This document shows positions 9,456 through 16,575 of a stretch of DNA of 26,183 nucleotides, in pieces. The notes under the pieces were generated by a model that was not told where the DNA came from, did not search any database, and worked only from the letters and a program-made list of their open reading frames with translations. Numbering within the stretch: position 1 is the stretch's first letter; each line of letters begins with the position of its first letter. A program made the position numbers and the translations under genes. This stretch comes from an uncultured Bacillota bacterium (GTDB lineage Bacteria > Bacillota > Clostridia > Peptostreptococcales > Anaerovoracaceae): NCBI GenBank assembly GCA_946546075.1, contig CAMNNV010000002.1:1-26183 (forward strand), read 5' to 3'.

Positions 9456-10432
9456 ACGTAGCGTCCTCCCAGTATTGCTATACCAACGGCATTGTCTGTA
9501 GAAAGTGATGGCTGTCCGAAGCGGATATCAAGCTCAGAACCTGCTGCGCTGTTCTTGACCCTGTTTCGTATCCATCTGCTGGAGGAAACACCTCCTGCCA
9601 TCAGGACTTCTCTTATGCCTGTAATCGCTGAGATCTGGGTGAGAGAATCGATGATGGAGCATGTGATCCTTTCGAAGATCTCATGGATGAAGGCGGCTTC
9701 CCTGCCCTCTGCTGCTCCCTGCTGGAGCACGCGTTTTATCTGCGAGTCGATACCTGACAGATTCACTTTACCGCTCATGGCTTTGACGGGAGCCAGAAGA
9801 TCTGTCATCTCCGCTGCGTCTGATACGATGTCATCGAGGGCCTGGCCTGCCGGGAAATCAAATCCCATCTCAACGCCTGCGCGGTCAAGGACCTGTCCGT
9901 ATGATATGTCCAGAGTCCCGCCGATCTTCTCGATATCATAGAATACACCTGTATCGAGCGTATGGTTCCGTTTTCTCGGGCTGCAGATCAGGATCTCCGT
10001 CGTGCCTCCCGAAAAATGGCATGCCAGAAACGGCCCTTCCGTCTCAAGACCGCAGTCGGACCTGATCGCTTCGATATGTCCCTCCTGGTGAGAGAAACCT
10101 ATGCCTTGCACGCCTGAGGTTGCCGCAATGGATCTTCCCACGGATTCACCTGCCAGAAAAACAGGCATATAAGAGCCTTTGACAGGTCTCGGGGCGTTGG
10201 ACCATGCAACACCTTCCAGTTCCCCCGCAAGATCCACAGGGATCTTTTCGATCAGGAACGGAAGCTTTTTGATATGACGAAACAGGGCTTCAGACTGCCT
10301 TAAGCCCCTTGTTCCCTTATCCACCTCCAAAAGCTGTCCGCTCTGATAAACGATGTCGAGATTTCTGTCGACGACAGCTACGGAAGTCTTATAATTGCTG
10401 GTGTCTAACCCCAGTACAAATCTGCCGCTCAT
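9446..10432 (-). CDS. Divergent TsaD/Kae1-family (M22) paralogue
   Basis: The 328-residue protein has the ASKHA fold plan of TsaD/Kae1, the enzyme that attaches threonylcarbamoyl to A37 of tRNA. The metal ligands are kept: H115 and H119 in HQEGH, and D313 in STDNA. Other sites differ from true TsaD. The N-terminal D-E of the TSCDET loop is Y14-K15 (TSNYKT), the GPGL segment is replaced around 78-87 (SNAPRPVKGS), SGGHT becomes SGGTT (141-145), and PGGP becomes PAGQ (194-197). True TsaD is essential and should be encoded elsewhere, so this is probably a paralogue. Databases often label such genes O-sialoglycoprotein endopeptidase, a historical name that should not be trusted. I know of no proven role. 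It overlaps nusB by 4 bases and xseA by 10, so it is co-expressed with them. Confidence 0.85.
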   Translation of the reverse strand: MSGRFVLGLDTSNYKTSVAVVDRNLDIVYQSGQLLEVDKGTRGLRQSEALFRHIKKLPFLIEKIPVDLAGELEGVAWSNAPRPVKGSYMPVFLAGESVGRSIAATSGVQGIGFSHQEGHIEAIRSDCGLETEGPFLACHFSGGTTEILICSPRKRNHTLDTGVFYDIEKIGGTLDISYGQVLDRAGVEMGFDFPAGQALDDIVSDAAEMTDLLAPVKAMSGKVNLSGIDSQIKRVLQQGAAEGREAAFIHEIFERITCSIIDSLTQISAITGIREVLMAGGVSSSRWIRNRVKNSAAGSELDIRFGQPSLSTDNAVGIAILGGRYVWD

Positions 10433-10821
10433 TTCCTGAAAATCGCTCCAAGCACACCATGAACAAATGAAGACGACTGATCTGTGCTGAACTTCTTTGA
10501 CATGTTCAGCGCTTCTGTGACGATGACGGCATCCGTTACATCGTCTGCGGATTTTTCTTCACCGATGGCAAGTCTCAAAATGGCGAGATCCACCTTTGGC
10601 ATCCTCTTCGTCTTCCATGATTTGCTGTGGTTGTTTATGATCTCATCGATGGTATCGATGTTCTCTGCTGTATATGCAAGGATCTGCTCAGCTCTGGCAA
10701 CTTCCTTGCCTGTGATGCGCTCATGACACAGCCTGGTGACAGTCTCCTTATCAAGCTGTCCCTGAGTCTCCGCCTCGAAGAGTATCTGCATCATTATTTC
10801 TCTTGACTGTCTTCTCGTCAT
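10429..10821 (-). CDS. nusB: Transcription antitermination factor NusB
   Basis: NusB with NusE (S10) binds boxA RNA and supports rRNA transcription antitermination. The 130-residue all-helical protein begins TRRQSREIMMQILFE (2-16), the usual Arg-rich NusB opening. It contains KRMPKVDLAILRLAI (72-86) and EALNMSKKFSTDQSSSFVHGVLGAI (113 onward in part), matching the conserved C-terminal half. The start is firm because the family signature begins at once and GAGGAGG lies 6-7 bases upstream. This start lies 71 bases inside the asp23 reading frame, an unusually long overlap. The last bases form an ATGA overlap with the TsaD-like gene. Confidence 0.95.
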   Translation of the reverse strand: MTRRQSREIMMQILFEAETQGQLDKETVTRLCHERITGKEVARAEQILAYTAENIDTIDEIINNHSKSWKTKRMPKVDLAILRLAIGEEKSADDVTDAVIVTEALNMSKKFSTDQSSSFVHGVLGAIFRK

Positions 10822-11173
10822 AAAACTCCTCCTCAGGGATCCTGACTCCCTGCACGTTGATATTTACTGCAGAAACGTGCATCCCTGTCATTTCTTCCAC
10901 TTCAGCCTTGACCTTCTCCTGGACATTCCAGGCAAGATCCGGGATCCTGGCGCCGTATTCTACGATCAGGTTCACATCTATGGTTACGGTATCATCAGAC
11001 TGTGAAGCTTTGATGCCCTTTGAGGCAAGTTCTTTCCCGAGCAGGTTTCTCGTAAGAAGATAGGATATGCCTCCTGCCAGGTCTGCCACCCCTTCTACCT
11101 TGAGAGCGGCGCTGGCTGCACAGACAGCTATTACTTCATCAGATACTTTGATGAGTGGTTCATTTTGGCTCAT
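10751..11173 (-). CDS. yqhY: Asp23/Gls24-family envelope stress protein
   Basis: The 140-residue protein has the single Asp23 domain: IKVSDEVIAVCAASAALKVE near the N-terminus, a central VTIDVNLIVEYGARIPDLAW segment, and VSAVNINVQGVRIPEE at about 100-115. Asp23-family proteins are cytosolic and often membrane-associated, and are linked to envelope stress or lipid metabolism in Gram-positive bacteria. The biochemical role is not settled. The gene beside nusB corresponds to Bacillus yqhY by position. The last 24 or so residues are polar (ending GGDSGTA) and are encoded in the region overlapping nusB, so they are probably a non-conserved tail. GGAG lies 8 bases before the ATG. Confidence 0.9.
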   Translation of the reverse strand: MSQNEPLIKVSDEVIAVCAASAALKVEGVADLAGGISYLLTRNLLGKELASKGIKASQSDDTVTIDVNLIVEYGARIPDLAWNVQEKVKAEVEEMTGMHVSAVNINVQGVRIPEEEFYDEKTVKRNNDADTLRGGDSGTA

Positions 11174-11194
11174 TGGTTTTCTCCATGTTTGATA

Positions 11195-12547
11195 TTATAT
11201 CAAATCTGACTGTTCCTGACCATCTTCGCCATTTTCAGGCGGCTCGATCGTCAGATGGATCTGTTCGATTCTCCTGTCACGGATGGAATCGATCCTGAAC
11301 TTGTAGTTTTCGAATTCAACGACGCTTCCGATATCATCATCGTCAGGGATCTCACCCAGGATGTCGATGATGAAGCCGCCGATGGTTTCACTGTTATCGG
11401 ATTTGAGGTCGATCCCCAGTTCTTCATCGATATCGTCGATAGCCATTCCGCCGTCTATGATGAAGATGTTGTTGGAGAGCTTCTGGATCTCAGGTTCGAC
11501 TTCGTCGTATTCGTCGTCGATATCGCCCATGACTTCTTCGATGATATCTTCCATCGTGACGATGCCGGAGAATCCGCCGTATTCATCGATCAGGATGGCG
11601 ATATGCTGCTTCGTCTGCTGCAGTTCCACGAACAAGGTATCGATCTTCTTCGTTTCAGGAACGAAATAAGGCTTTCTCAGAATGGATCTGATATCCACGT
11701 TATCGAAGCCGTCTTCCCTTGCCTTGATCAGGTAGTCCTTGATGTAGAGGATGCCGATGATGTTGTCGCTGTCATCCTCGTATACAGGGATCCTGGAGTA
11801 TCTGAGTTCCATCAGCTCATCGATGTATTCCTCCGATGGCTCGTTGATGTCGATGGAAAAGACATCCGTTCTCGGAGTCATGACTTCGTATGCCAGCATA
11901 TCGTCGAAGGCGAAGATACTTGTGATCATCTTCATTCCTTCTTCTTTGAGCTCGCCGCTTTCCTGTCCCGATTCCAGCATCGAAACGACTTCGTCTTCGG
12001 AATATCTCGCTTCGGTGACGTCCGTTCTCTGTCTGAAGATCTTCAGGATCAGAATGACGATACCGTTCACCGCGATGGCGAGAGGCTTGAAGATGATAGC
12101 GATCGCGCGCGCTTTGCGGTAGGAGGACATGGCAATCTTGTCAGCATAAAGCAGTCCTATCCTCTTCGGGAGCATGACTCCGAAGATCAGGACGATAAAG
12201 CAGAGGATGAGCGTGCAGAGTATCAGCGTTACGGCATGATAATACGGGACTGCATCCTGCTCCAGTCTGTCAGAAATATAGCTGCTAAGATACCATGCTG
12301 TGAAGGCACTGAGGAAAAAGCCGATAAAGGTCATGGTGGTCTCCAGAGCGATAAGATACCGATATGGCTCCTCCGCCGTACGGAGCATCGCCTTCGCCTT
12401 GGCGTTTCCATCAGATGCTAGGTTTCTGATATTGTTCCTGTTTACCGCTTCCATCGCAGTATGGGCTGCAGACAGATAGGCATGGATCAGTATCAGCGCT
12501 AAAAGTAAAATCACTGGCCCCCATATGGGCTCCGCGTCAGATGACAT
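11195..12547 (-). CDS. CNNM/CBS-domain membrane protein (HlyC/CorC family)
   Basis: The 450-residue protein has four hydrophobic segments (about 11-28, 64-86, 104-127, 146-171) forming the CNNM (DUF21) membrane domain. A CBS pair follows (about 222-278 and 285-345, with VMTPRTDV at 222-229 and [10 protein letters not shown] at 250-259). A C-terminal CorC/HlyC domain (about 355-437) ends in an acidic tail. Family members are linked to magnesium or cobalt efflux, with the CBS pair sensing ATP-Mg; older names such as hemolysin are not informative. The ATG is one base past the U32 gene stop, with AAGGAGA upstream. It sits directly before asp23, where sporulating clostridia usually have spoIIIA genes. 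Confidence 0.9.
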   Translation of the reverse strand: MSSDAEPIWGPVILLLALILIHAYLSAAHTAMEAVNRNNIRNLASDGNAKAKAMLRTAEEPYRYLIALETTMTFIGFFLSAFTAWYLSSYISDRLEQDAVPYYHAVTLILCTLILCFIVLIFGVMLPKRIGLLYADKIAMSSYRKARAIAIIFKPLAIAVNGIVILILKIFRQRTDVTEARYSEDEVVSMLESGQESGELKEEGMKMITSIFAFDDMLAYEVMTPRTDVFSIDINEPSEEYIDELMELRYSRIPVYEDDSDNIIGILYIKDYLIKAREDGFDNVDIRSILRKPYFVPETKKIDTLFVELQQTKQHIAILIDEYGGFSGIVTMEDIIEEVMGDIDDEYDEVEPEIQKLSNNIFIIDGGMAIDDIDEELGIDLKSDNSETIGGFIIDILGEIPDDDDIGSVVEFENYKFRIDSIRDRRIEQIHLTIEPPENGEDGQEQSDLI

Positions 12548-12548
12548 C

Positions 12549-13778
12549 TCAGTCTCCTTTCTTTTTTCTCAATATGAAATCTTTTGCAACAGGCTGCTCC
12601 ATCTTGATATGGAGGATCTGCTGCGGGTGCGGCGCCGATTCGATCGGCATATTTTCTTCGTCCAGAAGGACGGTAAGTTTCTGTTTGAAAAAGTCACGGC
12701 CTGGACCGAAGACTTCTATTTCATCACCGAGGGACATCTTGTTTCTCTGCTCCACCACTGCCATCTTCGTCTCATCATCGTAGCTGATGACCTTGCCGGT
12801 GAAGCTGTAGTCTCTCGTGTATGCGCTGGTCTGATAGTTCTGGTCGTCGTTCGTCGGCTTATCGTAGTAGAAGCCTGTGGTGAACTCTCTGTGGCTTGCT
12901 TTGAGCATCTCGTCATACCACTTCCTGTCGAACTCGTAGTGCTCAGGGTCGCTGTAGTATGCGTCGATGGCCCTTCTGTATGCGCTCACTACCGTTGCCA
13001 CGTAGAACATGCTCTTCATGCGGCCTTCGATCTTCGCCGAGCAGATCCCAGCATCGATCAGATCCGGCAAATGCTCCAGCATGCAAAGGTCTTTGGAGTT
13101 CATGATGTATGTGCCTCTGCCGTCTTCCTCCACCGGGTAATATTCCCCCGGGCGCTTCTCCTCCACCAGCTTGTATTTCCACCTGCATGGATGAGCACAG
13201 AGGCCGCGGTTGGCGTCTCTGTCGATCATGAAGTTGCTCAGAAGGCATCTTCCTGAATAGGAAATGCACATGGCTCCGTGCACAAAGGCTTCCAGTTCCA
13301 TCTCTTCCGGGATGTTCGCTCTGATCTCACGGATCTCACCGAGAGTGAGTTCTCTCGCCAGCACAAGTCGTCTGACGCCCATCTGATACCAGAACCTGGC
13401 GGTCATGTAGTTCGTCATGTTTGCCTGTGTGGAAAGATGGAGCACGGCATCCGGAATGATCTCTTTGATGATGGTGATCACGCCGGGATCGGATACGATA
13501 AATGCATCGATTGGAATGTGAGCGATCTTGCTGAGGTATGACTTAAGCGGCTCGATATCTTCGTTGTGAGCGAAGATGTTGAGGGTCATATGGCATTTCG
13601 CTCCCCTGCTGTGTGCGAACTCCACGCCTTCTTCGATTTCTTCTATGGAAAGGTTGCCGGCGCCGGCTCTCAGAGAGAACATCTCTCCTCCGAAGTAAAC
13701 GGCATCGGCTCCGTATTCCACTGCGATTTTCAGTTTTTCGAGGTCTCCTGCCGGAGCCAGTAATTCGAGTTTTTTCAT
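12549..13778 (-). CDS. trhP: Peptidase U32-family tRNA hydroxylation protein (TrhP/YrrO-like)
   Basis: U32-family proteins of this type (TrhP; YrrN/YrrO in Bacillus) are needed for 5-hydroxylation of U34 in tRNA, using prephenate, and are not proven proteases. The 409-residue protein opens with KLELLAPAGDLEKLKIAVEYG (3-23 in part), the family TIM-barrel start. It has a four-Cys set, C171, C178, C194 and C198, in the pattern C-x6-C-x15-C-x3-C, likely to hold an iron-sulfur cluster. The C-terminal 90 residues form a small beta domain. It overlaps trmR by 4 bases (ATGA). TrmR methylates the hydroxyl group this protein helps to make, so the pair forms one pathway. Bacillus has two U32 genes here; only one is present. 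Confidence 0.85.
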   Translation of the reverse strand: MKKLELLAPAGDLEKLKIAVEYGADAVYFGGEMFSLRAGAGNLSIEEIEEGVEFAHSRGAKCHMTLNIFAHNEDIEPLKSYLSKIAHIPIDAFIVSDPGVITIIKEIIPDAVLHLSTQANMTNYMTARFWYQMGVRRLVLARELTLGEIREIRANIPEEMELEAFVHGAMCISYSGRCLLSNFMIDRDANRGLCAHPCRWKYKLVEEKRPGEYYPVEEDGRGTYIMNSKDLCMLEHLPDLIDAGICSAKIEGRMKSMFYVATVVSAYRRAIDAYYSDPEHYEFDRKWYDEMLKASHREFTTGFYYDKPTNDDQNYQTSAYTRDYSFTGKVISYDDETKMAVVEQRNKMSLGDEIEVFGPGRDFFKQKLTVLLDEENMPIESAPHPQQILHIKMEQPVAKDFILRKKKGD

Positions 13779-14437
13779 TGTCTGTCTATGATGGTTACGG
13801 ATATACCGTCTCCCACCGGGAGCACGGAAGTATCCGCATATTCGATTTCGTTTATGTAACGGAGGAACTCTCTCATCCTCCGGATACTCGTCTTGTATCT
13901 CTTTCTCGTGTCGTATTCATCGGATGCAGTCATCCCCTTCATCAGCACGTTGTCGCAGACGATGACGGCATCATCGCTGCAGAGCGGAAGTGCAAGATCA
14001 AAGAATTCCTTATAGTGGCTCTTTGATGCATCGATGAAGACCATGTCGAAGGGACCTTCCAGTTCAGAGATCTTCTCGGCTGCATCTCCCCGGATGACTT
14101 CGATGCGGTCTTCCAGTCCGAACTGACGTATGTTCGAGATGGCCGTTTCATACATATCCTGATCCTGCTCGATGGTCGTGACGCTGCATCCGCATGCCAA
14201 TGCAAAGCAGGAAGCGGAATAGCCTACAGCCGTGCCGATCTCGAGGATCCTGGCCGGTTCTCTGAGTTTGAGGAGCATCAAAAGGAAACTCTCGGTATCC
14301 TTTAATATGATGGGGACGTGATTCTCCTCAGCAAATTCTCTGAGCTGAGAAAGTCTCTCATCGGGACTGATATAGAGAGTATCCAGATATGATGATACGA
14401 TATTGCCTGTTATTGCTCCTGATTTTTCGCCGGCCAT
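13775..14437 (-). CDS. trmR: tRNA 5-hydroxyuridine methyltransferase TrmR (family 3 O-methyltransferase)
   Basis: The 220-residue protein is a class I SAM methyltransferase of the family 3 O-methyltransferase type. It has motif I EIGTAVGYSAS (66-76), an acidic E90 after strand 2, and the metal-site residues FIDASKSHY (134-142) and CDN (161-163). On sequence alone it could be a catechol-type methyltransferase. Its position between mltG and a U32 gene matches Bacillus yrrL-yrrM-yrrO, where YrrM is TrmR and makes 5-methoxyuridine at tRNA position 34. The ATG has GGAGG 7 bases upstream and lies 28 bases inside the end of mltG. It overlaps the U32 gene by 4 bases. Confidence 0.87.
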   Translation of the reverse strand: MAGEKSGAITGNIVSSYLDTLYISPDERLSQLREFAEENHVPIILKDTESFLLMLLKLREPARILEIGTAVGYSASCFALACGCSVTTIEQDQDMYETAISNIRQFGLEDRIEVIRGDAAEKISELEGPFDMVFIDASKSHYKEFFDLALPLCSDDAVIVCDNVLMKGMTASDEYDTRKRYKTSIRRMREFLRYINEIEYADTSVLPVGDGISVTIIDRQ

Positions 14438-15474
14438 GGATGAGCCTCCACATTCTTCTGATGTCCTGCATTATCTTTTGCGTAATAAACTGTGCCGTCA
14501 GGTCCTGCATAGAAGTACAGGTCGTCAGTCTGTGTATAATCCAGAACAGCATCAAGATCGACTACAGGAACTTCACAGATCGGTCCAGGTGGCAGACCTG
14601 CGAATTTTCTAGTGTTGTAAGGGTTGTCAGAGCTCAGCTGCTGCGTGTTGAGGTCAACGTCTTCGTACTCGAAGATATAACCTACCGTTACATCGCTTCC
14701 CAGGTTCATGTTGTTGTTCAGTCTGTTGATGAACACGCCTGCGATATGCGGTGCTTCGGAAGCATTACTGCCGCCCTCTTTGCATACGATGGAAGCAAGA
14801 GTCAGGAATTCGTGTACCGTGAATCCCGATGCTTCGATCTTATCCTTGCGGGCTGTGAGCTCCTGATCCATCTGATCGAGCATGGTCTCTGTGACACCTT
14901 CGATCGTCGGATCGTCGTCTGTTATGAAGTACGTATTCGGTGCGAGATATCCTTCGAGCGGATACATCACATCGTCGTCCAGGATGTCATCGGACAGGAA
15001 CCAGTACTTGTCGATCAGCTCTTTGAGATAATCTTTGTCTGCCCATTTCTTGAGGATCTCTTTCTTGGAATACGGGATCTCTTTGGCGAGAAGCTCTGCA
15101 TTCTTCGTCAGCCTGTACCCTTCCTTCATTTCGAATGAGCGCTTAGATACATAGTTGAAATCACCTTTATCGATAGCATTCATCATCTCTGTCAGAGTCA
15201 TGGATTTATTGAAAACATACGTATTGGCCTGAAGACTGTCGTAGCCGCCGATCCTTGCCTGGATCTTCGCTACCGTCTTGTTCTTGACAAGACCGTTTTC
15301 GTCGAGTATGGCAACGATGCCTGATGCACTGCTCCCCTGCGGGATCGTTACATATACTTCATCCGTATTGTTCTCATCAACACTGCCAAGACCGGAAACG
15401 TAGTAGAAACCTCCGGCTCCGAGTATGACAACGAGAATTGCTAGAATTATGAGTATTGGCTTAAGGATCCTCAT
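14410..15474 (-). CDS. mltG: Endolytic murein transglycosylase MltG
   Basis: MltG cleaves nascent glycan strands at the membrane and limits peptidoglycan chain length. The 354-residue protein has one N-terminal membrane segment (about 5-26), a LysM-like region (about 38-105) and the YceG catalytic domain, with YPLEGYLAPNTY (171-182), LASIVCKE (226-233), GVFINRL (246-252) and GLPPGPI further on. The catalytic Glu, E218 in the Escherichia coli protein, aligns with E233 here and is present. The Glu two residues before it in many homologues is Cys231, and the usual PDTY is PNTY. The ATG has GGAGGT 5-6 bases upstream. A 94-base spacer with a hairpin separates it from efp. Confidence 0.92.
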   Translation of the reverse strand: MRILKPILIILAILVVILGAGGFYYVSGLGSVDENNTDEVYVTIPQGSSASGIVAILDENGLVKNKTVAKIQARIGGYDSLQANTYVFNKSMTLTEMMNAIDKGDFNYVSKRSFEMKEGYRLTKNAELLAKEIPYSKKEILKKWADKDYLKELIDKYWFLSDDILDDDVMYPLEGYLAPNTYFITDDDPTIEGVTETMLDQMDQELTARKDKIEASGFTVHEFLTLASIVCKEGGSNASEAPHIAGVFINRLNNNMNLGSDVTVGYIFEYEDVDLNTQQLSSDNPYNTRKFAGLPPGPICEVPVVDLDAVLDYTQTDDLYFYAGPDGTVYYAKDNAGHQKNVEAHPWPAKNQEQ

Positions 15475-15493
15475 AAATGACCTCCGAATTTCC

Positions 15494-15528
15494 TGCGTTA
15501 TAAAATCGAAATTTTATTGCGTTATAAA
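15494..15528. repeat. AT-rich direct repeat flanking an inverted repeat, mltG leader
   Basis: The 11-base sequence TGCGTTATAAA occurs twice, at 15494-15504 and 15518-15528, with starts 24 bases apart. Between and overlapping them is ATAAAATCGAAATTTTAT, a perfect 7-base inverted repeat with a 4-base loop; on the transcribed strand the loop reads TTCG. The block lies 20 to 54 bases upstream of the mltG start. It could be an operator, an RNA hairpin in the mltG leader or part of a promoter. I could not find a convincing -35/-10 pair around it. Confidence 0.55.
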
Positions 15529-15557
15529 GAAACTGAGGGACGAACCTGCGCCCCTCA
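15529..15557 (-). terminator. Probable intrinsic terminator after efp
   Basis: On the minus strand the sequence 12 bases after the efp stop forms a 9-base-pair stem (TGAGGGGCG against CGTCCCTCA, one G-U pair) around a 6-base loop CAGGTT. The arms are at 15549-15557 and 15534-15542. The stem is followed by GTTTCTTTAT, a moderate U-rich run broken by a C. This fits a weak to moderate rho-independent terminator or attenuator between efp and mltG. Confidence 0.6.
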
Positions 15558-15568
15558 AAGGTATTGGT

Positions 15569-16129
15569 CTATTTTGATCTTCCCAGATATTCTCCTGATC
15601 TGGTATCGATCTGGATGATCTCACCTTCATTGATGAAGATAGGGACCTGTATTACTGCTCCTGTTTCTACGGTAGCAGCCTTCGTTACGTTCGTAGCAGT
15701 ATCGCCCTTGACGCCTGGTTCAGTGTCGATGACCTTGAGGTCAACGAAGTTCGGTGCATCAACCTGGAAAGCATCTCCCTTGTAGAACTTGATCGTAGCT
15801 TCGTCGTTCTCTCTGAGATACTTCATAGCTTCTTCTACCTGCTCGTTCGTAAGCGGGATCTGATCATATGTTTCAGGATCCATGAAGTAGTAAAGCTCAC
15901 CGTCATTATAAAGATACTGCATTGTCTTCGTCTCTATATGAGCTTTCGGGAACTTGGCTGTAGGGTTGAATGATTCTTCCTTGATTGCTCCTGTAAGGAT
16001 GTTCTTATGCTTCGTCCTTACGAATGCTGCTCCCTTGCCCGGCTTAACGTGCTGGAAATCCAGTACGAGATGCGGCTGTCCATCAATTTCGAAAGTGATA
16101 CCTTTTCTGAAATCGCCTGCTGTAATCAT
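15569..16129 (-). CDS. efp: Elongation factor P
   Basis: EF-P binds between the P and E sites and rescues ribosomes stalled on polyproline. The 186-residue protein has the three-domain EF-P plan, with length typical of the family. The tip loop [10 protein letters not shown] (27-36) carries K32, the residue modified in many bacteria (5-aminopentanol in Bacillus); the modification used here cannot be told. The C-terminal end [17 protein letters not shown] (168 to the end) is the family signature. Unlike its neighbours the gene stands alone, with a strong promoter 53-81 bases upstream of the ATG and a probable terminator after it. AAGGAAGG precedes the start. Confidence 0.97.
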   Translation of the reverse strand: MITAGDFRKGITFEIDGQPHLVLDFQHVKPGKGAAFVRTKHKNILTGAIKEESFNPTAKFPKAHIETKTMQYLYNDGELYYFMDPETYDQIPLTNEQVEEAMKYLRENDEATIKFYKGDAFQVDAPNFVDLKVIDTEPGVKGDTATNVTKAATVETGAVIQVPIFINEGEIIQIDTRSGEYLGRSK

Positions 16130-16181
16130 GTTATTTGACCTTCCTTTATTTCATTAATATCGAATTCGTAAATACAAGCGT

Positions 16182-16210
16182 ATTATACCAAAAATACCCT
16201 GTTATAACAA
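16182..16210 (-). promoter_or_regulatory. SigA-type promoter for efp
   Basis: On the minus strand there is TTGTTA (16210-16205), a 17-base spacer and a perfect TATAAT (16187-16182). TGG directly before it makes an extended -10 (TGnTATAAT). The -35 matches four of six consensus bases. Transcription should start near 16175, giving a leader of about 46 bases before the efp ATG. The -35 lies only a few bases past the stop of the YlbF-family gene. This is the clearest promoter in the window. Confidence 0.8.
16200..16209. promoter_or_regulatory. Palindrome overlapping the efp -35 element
   Basis: TGTTATAACA is a perfect 10-base palindrome lying across the -35 element of the efp promoter. The position would suit an operator for a dimeric regulator, but short AT-rich palindromes also arise by chance. 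A related GTTATA core appears twice in the spacer before mltG. Confidence 0.35.
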
Positions 16211-16215
16211 GTGTT

Positions 16216-16560
16216 TTAGATGCCCATGAGATCGCCAAGGCCCGTGGCATCGGAAACTATCTTGTAGACATCTGCCATCATCATCGAGAAAGTGATCTGG
16301 CTCTGCAGATAAGCTGCTGCGGACGGATCCTGCATGAGAACTACCGAAAGCTGCTGCAGCTGCTGCATTTTTTCGGCGTCCGGCTGCTGGCCCATCATGG
16401 TAGCAGACTGGACTTCCAGCTGTTTTTTCATGAAATCATCGATGGCTTCCTTTAACTGAGGATTCGCATCAACGGCCTTCTTGGCCTGGTCGAAGTGCTT
16501 GAATTCCTCGGATTCTTTGATGGCTGATGCAAGGCTGTGCGCCTGATCGTAAACGTTCAT
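16216..16560 (-). CDS. YlbF/YheA-family (UPF0342-like) protein
   Basis: The 114-residue helical protein starts NVYDQAHSLASAIKESEEF (2-20) and has DFMKKQLEVQSATMMGQQPD at about 42-61, the pattern of the YlbF/YmcA/YheA family and closest in feel to YheA. In Bacillus, YlbF and YmcA work with YaaT as a complex that guides RNase Y in mRNA processing; YheA has no settled role. The gene follows rnjA by 15 bases, with AGAGGT before its ATG, so it is probably co-transcribed with an RNase. A function in RNA turnover is therefore an inference from family and context, not shown by any catalytic motif. Confidence 0.8.
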   Translation of the reverse strand: MNVYDQAHSLASAIKESEEFKHFDQAKKAVDANPQLKEAIDDFMKKQLEVQSATMMGQQPDAEKMQQLQQLSVVLMQDPSAAAYLQSQITFSMMMADVYKIVSDATGLGDLMGI

Positions 16561-16575
16561 TGTGTTACCTCTTTG

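Noticed and set aside
11255..12421. A 388-codon acidic open frame opposite the CNNM/CBS gene
   Set aside because: The acidic, Ile-rich look is the mirror of the acidic, Ile-rich sense protein; not a separate gene.
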